Shown one piece after another: positions 43,441 through 53,098 of a DNA stretch of 64,000 nt. How positions within the stretch are numbered: position 1 is the first letter of the stretch; each line of letters opens with the position of its first letter. The stretch is from Rhynchopus sp. YZ270_cl-10 (taxonomy: Eukaryota; Euglenozoa; Diplonemea; Diplonemida; Diplonemidae): positions 1,488,001-1,552,000 of the forward strand of contig OZ037843.1 in the NCBI GenBank assembly GCA_964035575.1, in the 5' to 3' direction. The notes under the pieces were generated by a model. The model was not told the origin of the DNA and searched no databases. It saw nothing but the letters and a program-made list of their open reading frames with translations. The translations under genes were made by a program, and so were the position numbers.

Positions 43441-43490
43441 AAAAGTGGATTTGCACGACTGTGGCAACACAACCAGGGCAACTACACTAC
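43441..43490 (+). repeat. dispersed block F, copy 3
   Basis: GACTGTGGCAACACAACC and GGCAACTACACTACTCCAA, about 120 bp before the U-box gene. Confidence 0.5.
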
Positions 43491-43612
43491 TCCAACAATT
43501 TATCAAAAAAAAAAAGCAAAAAGTACAAAAAAAAATGCAATAATGCATTGTCTCTTGACCACTCGACCTCATGCTCCGTAGCACCGCAACACAACGCAGA
43601 TTTAATTCAACT

Positions 43613-44977
43613 ATGCTGAGACTGCTCTGTACCGCGGCAGCTGTGATGGCCTGTGTGGCCGGGCCCATAGGCACACCCTCGCTGTCGGGGTACCCGCTTC
43701 GCAACGCCTTTGATAAGAACCGCACCTCCGTGTACCTTTCGCAGCTGTACGTACCTGCCGAGGTTGGTTACGACTTTGGGGTCAACACGGTGGTTACGTC
43801 CTACAATATCACCTACTCCGGTGGGGACATCACGACACGCTCACCCAATGACTTCACCTTGCAGGGATATGACGGGACGTGGAACGTCATTGACCAACGC
43901 TACAACCAGAACGCCGCGATGTGGGCTTCCTCTGGGAACGAACGGTTGTATTCTGTATCACGACCTGGGAACTACACGCAGTACAAGCTGGTGGTGACGG
44001 ACGACAACGACGCGCGGAGTGGCGTGGTGACCATTTCCATTGGCGAGCTCACCTTCAACACATACGGTGGCGATGCTGTCGAAACGCCGTTGGATTTGCC
44101 ACCTCCCTCCACACCTGGACCACCTTCCACCCCTATGCCCACCGACCGTTGCAGCAACCCTGGCATCATTCGTGGATCCTTCTACGAAGGCTTATCTGGA
44201 CCAGACTGCTGGGAGATCCGCTGCGGCTATGGGCACGAATACGTTGAGATCACCCTCGTGAACTTTATTTCCAACATGACTCTCTGCGCTACTGACGCAG
44301 CATCCGAGAGAACCTGTCTCGAAGAAGGTTCCGTCGTGACACTACCCATCCCACTGGTGCTCGCGGCGGAGGGTGAGCAGAGGCAGCAGGGCCGCATCGA
44401 GGTGAGGTACTCATGTGAGGGGCCATCCACCGCAGCGCCGTCAAATGGATTCGGAGAAGATTCAGGGAAAAAGGCGATGATAGTGACGTTGTCTGTGGGT
44501 GTTCCTTTTGTAGTGTTGATGGTGTGTTGTAGCTGCTGTTTGCGGAAGCGGGCTGAGAAGAGACAGAACGACGACAACGTGACAGTTGTCATTCCGACCG
44601 AGCCAGTCGCAGTGCCTGCAGAAAGCGACAAAACGGAAATGGAAGTTCGTCCCCCCATGCCGTCAGCACCCCCAGCATCTCCAGCACCCCCAGCGTGCGG
44701 AGTGTCGGGTGATGGATTCTATCTGCCAGAGAAGCGTCTACCCGCCGAAGAAATCCCGTCTGAGCTACTCTGTAGCATTTCTTCGCAACTCATGGTCTGC
44801 CCCGTGAGTTGCGTCTGCACCCCGTCTCCGCATACCTTTGACAGAGATGCTATTGAGGCGAGTTTGAAACGGTACCCCTGGTGCCCCGTGTCGCGCCGCT
44901 CACTCCGGGCAAGCGATCTCACACTGAACACCGAGATAGACGCCTTGCTGCAGAAGTTCAACAGCAGACAACATTGA
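43613..44977 (+). CDS. single-pass receptor with discoidin-like ectodomain and cytoplasmic U-box
   Basis: Predicted 454 residues from the second in-frame ATG, chosen because MLRLLCTAAAVMACVAG is a good signal peptide. An upstream ATG at 43571 would add 14 residues. Residues about 20-150 resemble a discoidin (F5/8 type C) fold: PNDFTLQGYDGTW, YTQYKLVVTDD and ISIGELTFNTY. A Pro-rich spacer follows, then a Cys-containing domain of unknown type with likely N-glycosylation sites (NMT). The membrane helix is IVTLSVGVPFVVLMVCCSCC, followed by RKRAEKR. After a Pro-rich tail comes a U-box: IPSELLCSISSQLMVCPVSC, FDRDAIEASL, PWCPVSRRSL and LTLNTEIDALLQKF. U-boxes recruit E2 enzymes for ubiquitin transfer, so a ligand-controlled membrane E3 ligase is inferred. 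It sits between family II genes. Confidence 0.85.
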   Translation: MLRLLCTAAAVMACVAGPIGTPSLSGYPLRNAFDKNRTSVYLSQLYVPAEVGYDFGVNTVVTSYNITYSGGDITTRSPNDFTLQGYDGTWNVIDQRYNQNAAMWASSGNERLYSVSRPGNYTQYKLVVTDDNDARSGVVTISIGELTFNTYGGDAVETPLDLPPPSTPGPPSTPMPTDRCSNPGIIRGSFYEGLSGPDCWEIRCGYGHEYVEITLVNFISNMTLCATDAASERTCLEEGSVVTLPIPLVLAAEGEQRQQGRIEVRYSCEGPSTAAPSNGFGEDSGKKAMIVTLSVGVPFVVLMVCCSCCLRKRAEKRQNDDNVTVVIPTEPVAVPAESDKTEMEVRPPMPSAPPASPAPPACGVSGDGFYLPEKRLPAEEIPSELLCSISSQLMVCPVSCVCTPSPHTFDRDAIEASLKRYPWCPVSRRSLRASDLTLNTEIDALLQKFNSRQH

Positions 44978-45070
44978 TGCGGAGGGGGTCGGAGGGGCGG
45001 GATGCTGACCATGCACCCTGGTGACAGCTGAAAATAATGATTTTTTGAATCATGTTTTTCCATGTTCACC

Positions 45071-46466
45071 ATATGGGTCAATTTTTTAACCCCCCCCCTC
45101 AAAAGTTCCACGGCCATTTTTTCGGGTTCTACACCGTTTGAGCCCCCACAGGTGTACAGAACCCCCCTGGAATCGGTTTTGAGCGACTTGTGGCGGTGTT
45201 TTGAGGCAAAGTGGCACTTTTTTTGCTATTTTCAGGCTATTTTTGGCCATTTTCAGGCTATTTTGGCCTGTTTTGGCCTATATTCACTGTATGACCGATT
45301 TTTCGGGTTTTATGAGGTTTGAACACCAACAGGTGCCACGAAACACCCCAGTACCGGTTTTGTGGGCCTCCTGTGGGGTTTTGGGGGTGAAATATACCTT
45401 TTACTCTATGTTCTGGGCCATATTGGGGTGTTTTTTGGCCATGTAGGCCTGGTATGTGCCCTACAGTGCATAAGCCAAATTTGGGTGTTTTGAGGGGTAG
45501 AGGGTCATGGTGGTGCGTTCATGACTCGGTGGCGGCGACGCTTATTGCTCGCTGTTCTGGCCCTATTTCCCCAATTTCACCCCTCCCCGACCCTTTTCTG
45601 ATGAAGATCTTTGACGTGCTCGGTCCCGTCGCAAATGTTCTTTGTGAATGTTCTTCATAAAATAGGGGAGCGTCAGGGGGGTCAAAATAGCTATTTTTGA
45701 CCAAAAAAACACGATTTTTTTGACGCCAGGAGGCCTCCTTTGGCCCAAATATACCCCAAAAATGGGCTGTGAACCAATTCCGACCTGTTTCGGACATATT
45801 CGACACTTTTCTTGGTGTTTATCGGTGTTTTTTTGGTCAAAAATAGCTATTTTGACCCCCCTGACGCTCCCCTATTTTATGAAGAACATTCACAAAGAAC
45901 ATTTGCGACGGGACCGAGCACGTCAAAGATCTTCATCAGAAAAGGGTCGGGGAGGGGTGAAATTGGGGAAATAGGGCCAGAACAGCGAGCAATAAGCGTC
46001 GCCGCCACCGAGTCATGAACGCACCACCATGACCCTCTACCCCTCAAAACACCCAAATTTGGCTTATGCACTGTAGGGCACATACCAGGCCTACATGGCC
46101 AAAAAACACCCCAATATGGCCCAGAACATAGAGTAAAAGGTATATTTCACCCCCAAAACCCCACAGGAGGCCCACAAAACCGGTACTGGGGTGTTTCGTG
46201 GCACCTGTTGGTGTTCAAACCTCATAAAACCCGAAAAATCGGTCATACAGTGAATATAGGCCAAAACAGGCCAAAATAGCCTGAAAATGGCCAAAAATAG
46301 CCTGAAAATAGCAAAAAAAGTGCCACTTTGCCTCAAAACACCGCCACAAGTCGCTCAAAACCGATTCCAGGGGGGTTCTGTACACCTGTGGGGGCTCAAA
46401 CGGTGTAGAACCCGAAAAAATGGCCGTGGAACTTTTGAGGGGGGGGGTTAAAAAATTGACCCATAT
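45071..46466. mobile_element. foldback element 2, 641-bp inverted arms
   Basis: The left arm 45071-45711 and right arm 45826-46466 are reverse complements with no difference that I could find, around a 114-bp spacer. Ends read ATATGGGTCAATTTTTTAAC. The arms hold repeated TTTTCAGGCTATTTTGGCC-like phrases. The 68-codon frame in each arm is identical but unrecognised. Spacer phrases (AATTCCGACCTGTTTCGGAC) match foldback element 1. No target duplication is evident. Confidence 0.88.
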
Positions 46467-46533
46467 TGTATACTACGCTCCATATTGATGATCGTACAGC
46501 ATCAGAGAAGGGACGCATATGGGTTGTATTATG

Positions 46534-46635
46534 TACAAAATTATCGACCGTAAAAAAAAAGGGGTCGAACTTCCAGAGAAAAAAAATTCTGAAAAGGTCG
46601 AACATTAGTACGGTCGTATAATTTTTGTGCGAATA
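46534..46635. repeat. AT-rich inverted repeat (ATTATCGACCGTA / TACGGTCGTATAAT)
   Basis: Loosely mirrored ends with an inner GGTCGAAC pair. Resembles 58427-58529. Confidence 0.4.
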
Positions 46636-46833
46636 CGGTACATCTTGTTGGCCGCGTGGTTTTGTCGAAGGGAACATCAGAGGAGAGATGATCAGGGTGA
46701 AAGAGGTAGGAGCAGGAGGGGAACTGCCCTGTGAAGGGATACATGTCTTTTGCTCTGGGTCTGTGTTAACTTATTCCAGAGAGAAGTAGGGTTTTTGTTT
46801 TTGCTCAAATTGGGCTCATTCAGTATTTTTTTT

Positions 46834-47047
46834 ACCGACCCTCCCCTGTGAAATTGTTCCCCCCCCCAAAAAAAAAAAAACCCCGGTATTTTGCCGCCAG
46901 GGACAATTTCAAGGGAGTCGCGGGGACAACCTTTGCTCTCCCTTCTTCACACCAAAACGGCCATCCCTCAACAGTACGAGATATTGTCCCCTCTCCCCCC
47001 CTCACTTTTTCCCCCCAGGGGGGACAATTTCACGAGGGAGGGTCGGT
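46834..47047. mobile_element. MITE-like element with ACCGACCCTCCCC ends, copy 2
   Basis: Shares ends and the GGGAGTCGCGGGGACAACCT core with 27951-28183. Confidence 0.7.
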
Positions 47048-47481
47048 GTTCTCTCAATACTGCTTCAAGTTCAGATACGCTTTATAGGCCTTGCTGCTAA
47101 CTTTTTGGTTTTTTTGAGATTTCGTGGGTTGATGGTCGGGGGGGGTATTTTCGAGCTTACGTAAAAGAAAAACCCTCTACCCGTCTACAGGCTGAGCCAA
47201 ATGTACCAAAAAACCTCTCCCCCTCAGCTGAGCCTCAAGGCACGTCCCCTTGGGGCCTTGAGTTGGGATACACCTGGAGGGGGGAAGTTAGCGACAGCTG
47301 CGCGCTTTTGTTGAACTCTTCAGGGGGGGTTTTTTTCTCATGAACTGTGCTGATTTGTATCTTTCTCCCAAAAGTCATGTTCATTCCCACCACACACAGC
47401 AGGCAGAAGGTAACCAACGTTCCTGCCACACTGCGCGGTGAATTCCATATTTTTTGTTTATCCCAGTTTTTTTTTGTTAAA

Positions 47482-47588
47482 TGTGTGACTGAGTGTGGGG
47501 ATGCGTTCAAGAATTAAACTCTTCCCCCCAAACCCCCTTTCATCTCTAGTTTTCTTTATCCAAACGTCGAGTGGACGCGTGAAAATTT
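47482..47588 (+). repeat. dispersed repeat H, copy 2
   Basis: Counterpart of 40887-40998. Confidence 0.75.
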
Positions 47589-47835
47589 TGCTTTTTATTG
47601 TCTTCACGTTTTGTTATCATTGTTGTTGGGGTTTGAAAATTTTTTGCGGCATTCATTCTCCCACAAGCACTGCCCCGTTCTCTCATTCCCCTTTTGCTTA
47701 TGCTCTACTTCTACGTCCCAAACAGCTTGCTGTATGTGAAGATGGCGTTAACCACAACAACAAAAGGTTGAGGGACTTCCGCAAATAGGAGCTGAGGTCA
47801 CTGTTCATAGGTGACTAAGCACGAGAGGCTCAGCT

Positions 47836-47982
47836 CCCTTAGTTTCGAGTGCGAAACGCTTCTGTATTACACGGGAAACAACATGACAAACAGGTGCAGG
47901 GTGGTTCCGTGCACATCATAGAACCTGGCACCCTTTGTCTCCCAAAAACCAAAAAGCGTTGTTGTGTGAAGTTTTGAAGGAA
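47836..47982 (+). repeat. dispersed repeat I, copy 2
   Basis: Counterpart of 36524-36678. Confidence 0.75.
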
Positions 47983-48064
47983 AAATACTATCATCTTGTA
48001 AACTTTCCTCATCTACATCTTTCAGATGTGGGTGTCTGTGCACGGGAGGTACGTTCATATTACG

Positions 48065-48150
48065 GGTAGTCTTTTTGTGCACCGGTCATATACCCAGGCA
48101 CACTGTCACGAAAAGGACAGTGTTTTGTATTTCAAGTTATATTTGTGTGT
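48065..48150 (+). repeat. dispersed repeat E, short copy
   Basis: GTGCACCGGTCATATACCCA, GGCACACTGTCACG and TTGTATTTCAAG (48125-48136), about 200 bp before family II-4. Confidence 0.5.
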
Positions 48151-48269
48151 CTAATTTGAGCCGCCAAAGCGTGACCAAAGTAAAGCACTGTAGGAGCTTA
48201 GTGTTTTCGTTCATATGACCGATGTCAATATTCAACCCTACCCACCTTTCTTTTGTTTTCCTTATTTCG

Positions 48270-48333
48270 TGATTTCCCTGACCCACCCACACCCAGCTAT
48301 GCACACACAACAGGACACACACCTCCCTCCACA
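48270..48333 (+). promoter_or_regulatory. conserved family II 5' leader
   Basis: GATTTCCCTGACCCACCCAC, CAGCTATGCACACACAACAG and GACACACACCTCCCTCCACA run directly into the ATG. The same leader precedes the genes at 34250 and 41345; its last third precedes 37652. The CACACACAACAG resembles the intron 3' ends seen at 55800, so a splice acceptor in the leader is possible. Confidence 0.5.
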
Positions 48334-50091
48334 ATGGTGCGCTGTGTGCAGTACGTACGTGACGCGCTGTCCATGGATGGCACACTCGACAAGGAAGAGC
48401 GTAAGCGGCGCACACTGTTCTTCGTGTACGTCATAGTGACTGCGATTGCCACGACTCTTGGAATGGTGCTGATCTGGCAGGCGGTATCACATTATGTCAA
48501 CGCGACAGGTTGTGCGTTGATCCTTCTGGTCCTTCTGTACGGGGCGGTATCTGTGCTTCTGAAACGTGAGCTGACGACGAGGATGATTGCGACAGTGCTG
48601 CTGGTACAGTTTGCGGTGTCCATTCTGTGGGATTTACAGTCACGGACTGTGAACACGGTACAGTGGCCGTTGATCGTGCTTGTGGTGGACATGCTGCTTG
48701 TGATGCAGGTCCCACAGCAGTACAGCATCTTCGTCGTGTGCTGTACCGTCGTTTGGCTGCTGCTGGCGGCAGTGGAGGAGAGCTTCAGGTTCGGGCTTTT
48801 CGACATGCCTGGGTTGCTGCCACAGGATGGTCCATACCCCAGCAGGCGTGCGCACTTCACAAAGTTGGTCGACTGTGAGACGCTGCCCTGTCCAGTCGAC
48901 TTCCCACCTGCAGGATTCGCCGCATCAGTCGGAGTCTTTGTCATCGACTTTCTTGTGACACGTGGGTTCGCAGCGGCAGTGCGTGCTGAGCAGGCGTCAA
49001 TGGAGCGGACCATCGCAACAGTGCAGGAGATCGCGTCGCTCCTTGCTGGCTACGATGTGGAGCAGGTGGCGGAGCTGCTGCAGGCTCATGAGAAAGAGCT
49101 GCCCGAGGGGATGGCGGCAGCACTGCGGAAGCTGGAGCAGAACCTGCGTATGTACAAGGCGTACCTCCCGCAGACGTGTCTGCCGTTTGATGAGGACGTG
49201 GTGTCACGTGGCTCTGATGACACGATCTCATGCGCGTCTGTGTCTACCTCAGTATCCCTGAAGGCGGCACTTGTCACTTCCCTGACCGCATGTGTGCAGC
49301 CCCTCGTCCTCTCATCCACAAAGGCAACACTGCTGACACTGAACATCAAAGACACCCTGCACCGCCTGGAGGAGGACAGTGCACGCTTCTCCGACCTCTT
49401 CACAACTGTTCTTCTGAAGACCCTGCAGGCAACAGACAGCAGATGTGGGATGGTGGACGTCTTTGTTGGGGACAGGATCCACTGCTCGTTCAACACGTCG
49501 AAGCAATGTGCGTCGCACGCAACCTCAGCACTGCACGCAGCAAGCATGCTCATGAGAGCTGGCCTGGCAGCCTCTGTGAACGTGGGTGTTGCGACTGGGA
49601 AGGTGCTGCGTGGTGACATGGGTTGTGATGTGATGCGTCGCTTCAGCATGGTGGGGACACTTGTGCGTGACGTGCATGGGATGGAACGTGCAGGACGTAC
49701 GCTGGGGTGCGACGTTGTCTGCAACCGTCTTTGTTTTAGCGACGCTGAGTGTGAACACGACTTGCGTCTGCTTCCGTGCAAGGTGGAGGTTGCCTCTGGC
49801 TGTGAGGCACAACCTGTGGCTGAGCTGGTTTCGAAGGAACGGGACAACTCAACTGCAGCAGACGAGTGGATGTACCAGATCGGTGAGAAGAAGCACTGGG
49901 AGGACTACAACACAGTGGTGCGTGGGTACCTGCGTGGTGAGAGTTGTGACACGGACGTTGCGAAGGCGTGGGTGGAGGCGGGTGGGAGTGGCACACCAGC
50001 ACACGCAGTTCCTTCCGGGACGTGCAGTGTTGTGACGCTCTGTTTTCCAACAGAAAAATGCGTCAGGAACACAGGAGAAAACAATTGGTGA
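48334..50091 (+). CDS. six-helix membrane protein with degenerate cyclase domain (family II-4)
   Basis: Predicted 585 residues from the conserved CCACAATGG start. The membrane half has its own sequence (FFVYVIVTAIATTLGMVLIW and on) but keeps LLKRELTTR, the VDCETLPCPVDFPP loop and FLVTRGFAAAVRAEQASMER. From there the sequence is nearly identical to II-3 through the coiled coil, then the linker differs (SVSTSVSLKAALVTSLTAC). The degenerate cyclase domain follows: N for the first metal Asp in LLTLNIKDT, FVGDRIHC, and no catalytic Asn/Arg. DEWMYQI lies near the end. The last 16 residues (PTEKCVRNTGENNW) differ from II-2 and II-3. Predicted non-catalytic membrane sensor or partner subunit. Confidence 0.85.
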   Translation: MVRCVQYVRDALSMDGTLDKEERKRRTLFFVYVIVTAIATTLGMVLIWQAVSHYVNATGCALILLVLLYGAVSVLLKRELTTRMIATVLLVQFAVSILWDLQSRTVNTVQWPLIVLVVDMLLVMQVPQQYSIFVVCCTVVWLLLAAVEESFRFGLFDMPGLLPQDGPYPSRRAHFTKLVDCETLPCPVDFPPAGFAASVGVFVIDFLVTRGFAAAVRAEQASMERTIATVQEIASLLAGYDVEQVAELLQAHEKELPEGMAAALRKLEQNLRMYKAYLPQTCLPFDEDVVSRGSDDTISCASVSTSVSLKAALVTSLTACVQPLVLSSTKATLLTLNIKDTLHRLEEDSARFSDLFTTVLLKTLQATDSRCGMVDVFVGDRIHCSFNTSKQCASHATSALHAASMLMRAGLAASVNVGVATGKVLRGDMGCDVMRRFSMVGTLVRDVHGMERAGRTLGCDVVCNRLCFSDAECEHDLRLLPCKVEVASGCEAQPVAELVSKERDNSTAADEWMYQIGEKKHWEDYNTVVRGYLRGESCDTDVAKAWVEAGGSGTPAHAVPSGTCSVVTLCFPTEKCVRNTGENNW

Positions 50092-50219
50092 GGTGCAGTC
50101 TGTTATGTTGAAATTCCTAAAACACACAAACTTGCGGTCGTTATTTCAGCGGTTGTTATTACTTTCCCCCCCTTTTTTCTCCAATTCATTGGTTACCAAC
50201 CGCACACATGTTCCGCCGC

Positions 50220-50309
50220 ACATGTATTACAGCCATTTTTACGGTGACCCCTATTTTCGACCGCATTTGACTAAAAGCGGTCTTGATTAGGGATCACCGT
50301 AATACATGT
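50220..50309. repeat. inverted repeat with ACATGTATTAC ends
   Basis: ACATGTATTAC and ACGGTGACCCCTA are mirrored by GGGATCACCGT and AATACATGT, and an inner GACCGC pairs with GCGGTC. Probably a small MITE. Confidence 0.6.
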
Positions 50310-50622
50310 ACGCTCCGGTCTGACCAGGACTGGACCACGTCTAGTTTGAGAAGGTCGGGGAAGCGATGTTCCCAATGCCTTCCCAATCATCATCGCTTTA
50401 GGCGTTACTCCTTCGTCGATGTGTCCCTCTCCCCTGCTGGCACCCCGTTCATGTGACCGATGAGTAGAGCACTAGATGTGAACTTCGACATACATAGTGG
50501 GAAAGCATTACGGGTACACCCTACAGTCACCTAAAGGCTGTTGAGGGGTTTTTGTATTTCAAGTTTGGGTTCTGTTTCCACCTTTCTCTCCTACCACCCC
50601 CAACAGCACCTGCTCAGAAACA

Positions 50623-52302
50623 ATGCAGGTCCGCTGGCTGGAGCGCACGCTGTCTCTGGACGGGACGCTTGATAAGAATGGGAGGCACAACCGTGTAGTG
50701 TTTCTTATGACACATGTTTTTGTTCTCATAATGGACGTAATCCTGGCGCCGAGCCTGTTCGACGGTCGTGGACGTTATGTGTTCACTGCTGCAGTGGTCT
50801 TGTCTACGGTCACTGCACTGTTCGCGATCCTCACTGTGCTGTGCAGTCGGCCGCTGACGACAGGGGCGATTGTGGGCGTAGCGTTCTGTGACTGGCTTGC
50901 GATTGTCAGTGCGGACTACACTGCGCGGGCTGCGGGGAACGCGGTCTGGGTGCTGATGGTGCTAGTGGTGGACTTTCTTCTTGTGATGCAGGTGACCACA
51001 CGCTACAGCATGATCGTTGTGTGCACGACTGTCGTGTACCTTGTCGTCATGGCTGCGGAGGAGCGACTGCGCTTCGGGCTTCTTGACATGCCCGGCCTGA
51101 TGACGCAAGAGGAACGCTGGTCGCGCATGACGAAGATGTCTACATGTGTAGCGCTGCCGTGCCCGATTGACCCAACAAACTACCTCGCAGCGTCGTTGGT
51201 CGTCTTCGTCGTCGACTTCATCGCAACCAGAGGCTTCGCAGCGGCAGTGCGTGCTGAGCAGGCGTCAATGGAGCGGACCATCGCAACAGTGCAGGAGATC
51301 GCGTCGCTCCTTGCTGGCTACGATGTGGAGCAGGTGGCGGAGCTGCTGCAGGCTCATGAGAAAGAGCTGCCCGAGGGGATGGCGGCAGCACTGCGGAAGC
51401 TGGAGCAGAACCTGCGTATGTACAAGGCGTACCTTCCGAAGACGTGTCTGCCGTTTGATGGGGAGGTGGTGCCACGTGTCTCTGTCGTGTCGTCTTCAAC
51501 GCTGTCCTCCTTCTCCAGTACAGTGAAGGATACAGCTGTCACTGCCCCGATTGTATGTGTGCAGCCCCTCGTCCTCTCATCCACAAAGGCAACACTGCTG
51601 ACACTGAACATCAAAGACACCCTGCACCGCCTGGAGGAGGACAGTGCACGCTTCTCCGACCTCTTCACAACTGTTCTTCTGAAGACCCTGCAGGCAACAG
51701 ACAGCAGACGTGGGATGGTGGACGTCTTTGTTGGTGACAGGATCCACTGCTCGTTCAACACGTCGAAGCAGTGTGCGTCGCACGCAACCTCAGCACTGCA
51801 CGCAGCAAGCATGCTCATGAGAGCTGGCCTGGCAGCCTCTGTGAGCGTGGGTGTTGCGACTGGGAAGGTGCTGCGTGGTGACATGGGTTGTGATGTGATG
51901 CGTCGCTTCAGCATGGTGGGGACACTTGTGCGTGACGTGCACGGGATGGAACGTGCAGGACGTATGCTGGGGTGTGACGTTCTCTGCAACCGTCTTTGCT
52001 TCAGCGAAGCTGAGTGTGAACACGACCTGCGTCTGCTTCCGTGCAAGGTGGAGGTTGCTAGCTGTGGGCTTGGGGTCGTGGCTGAGCTGGTTGCCGAAGA
52101 GTACACTGAGGATGTGATGGACGAATGGATGTACCAGATAGGCGGGAAGAAGCACTGGGAGGACTACAACACAGTGGTGCGTGGGTACATGCATGGGGAG
52201 TGCCGTGACACAGACGTTGCGAAGGCGTGGGTGGAGGCGGGTGGGAGTGGCACACCAGCACACGCAGTTCCTTCTGGGACTTGCGGTACTGTGCGCTGCT
52301 AA
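50623..52302 (+). CDS. six-helix membrane protein with degenerate cyclase domain (family II-5)
   Basis: Predicted 559 residues starting MQVRWLERTLSLDGTLDK. The start is supported by alignment of LSLDGTLDK with LSMDGTLDR of the other copies. The membrane half is the most divergent of the five, although helix positions, FGLLDMPGL and a CVALPCPID loop remain. At FAAAVRAEQASMER (from about 51235) the DNA becomes nearly identical to II-2 to II-4, through coiled coil and NLRMYKAYLP. The linker is unique. The cyclase-like domain has N for the first metal Asp, keeps FVGDRIHC and lacks the catalytic Asn/Arg. DEWMYQI and WEDYN follow. The sharp change in identity indicates conversion of the 3' half. 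No catalysis is expected. Confidence 0.85.
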   Translation: MQVRWLERTLSLDGTLDKNGRHNRVVFLMTHVFVLIMDVILAPSLFDGRGRYVFTAAVVLSTVTALFAILTVLCSRPLTTGAIVGVAFCDWLAIVSADYTARAAGNAVWVLMVLVVDFLLVMQVTTRYSMIVVCTTVVYLVVMAAEERLRFGLLDMPGLMTQEERWSRMTKMSTCVALPCPIDPTNYLAASLVVFVVDFIATRGFAAAVRAEQASMERTIATVQEIASLLAGYDVEQVAELLQAHEKELPEGMAAALRKLEQNLRMYKAYLPKTCLPFDGEVVPRVSVVSSSTLSSFSSTVKDTAVTAPIVCVQPLVLSSTKATLLTLNIKDTLHRLEEDSARFSDLFTTVLLKTLQATDSRRGMVDVFVGDRIHCSFNTSKQCASHATSALHAASMLMRAGLAASVSVGVATGKVLRGDMGCDVMRRFSMVGTLVRDVHGMERAGRMLGCDVLCNRLCFSEAECEHDLRLLPCKVEVASCGLGVVAELVAEEYTEDVMDEWMYQIGGKKHWEDYNTVVRGYMHGECRDTDVAKAWVEAGGSGTPAHAVPSGTCGTVRC

Positions 52303-53098
52303 TTCTAGACAACTCTACTCCCAAGACTAAGAACCACAGGCTTACGACACCTCTGTTTGCTCATGACAGCTTAGGATTCGTTTTTTTGCCGATCGTCTTT
52401 CCAGAGATTGAGCTTATCCCTGTAGGCGCCATGTGTTTACACACGTGGAAAAAAGTGTCCCCACCGAGGCCTCAGGTAGTCAGGTCCGAGCCACGATTTT
52501 GTACCAGGCTCTGCCATCCAGGAAGGAGGTGTGCGGGCTGTCTCAACCGCACAGTAAAACAAAACGCGAAAAGGAGTGGGGGGCGGCTAGGGTGGGGAGG
52601 GGTGTGATTTAGTACAGCGCAAAGTAGTATGTTCAAGTGTTGAAAGACAAACTCAAAAGGCCAACCTGGCAGTAGGAGAATTCTCCTTCCGATACAGCTC
52701 AACCGGACATCACTCAGATGTAATTTACCTGCGATCTCCATGGGAACGCTGTTCAGCGCCAGTGTCTTCGCAATCACGTTTTGACTGCATCCGCTACACT
52801 TTCCTCAGCATACCCCTTGCACTGCACTCCGTTTCAAAGAAGCTTTCTGTCCATTGGCCCCGTGTCTGGCTCTGTGTGCAGCGACAAGCTGCCTATGCAT
52901 GTTTCGAGCTTCACAGAATTGTTCTCTGCTGACGTGTTGCCACCCACCATAAGCACGCCGAGACGCTGTGGTATACCTCAGTGGGAGGGCTGAGGTGGCT
53001 CTGTTCACATTGGTTGTGCACCACCCTTCAGGTACCCTTTGCATGTCTTTCACTTAAACACACCTCACCAGGTCTTCGAGAAGCGGTACACAGCGAAT
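52303..53098 (+). other. spacer before the surface-protein genes
   Basis: No gene or repeat that I can support. Composition is mixed and short frames lack domain resemblance. Confidence 0.4.
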
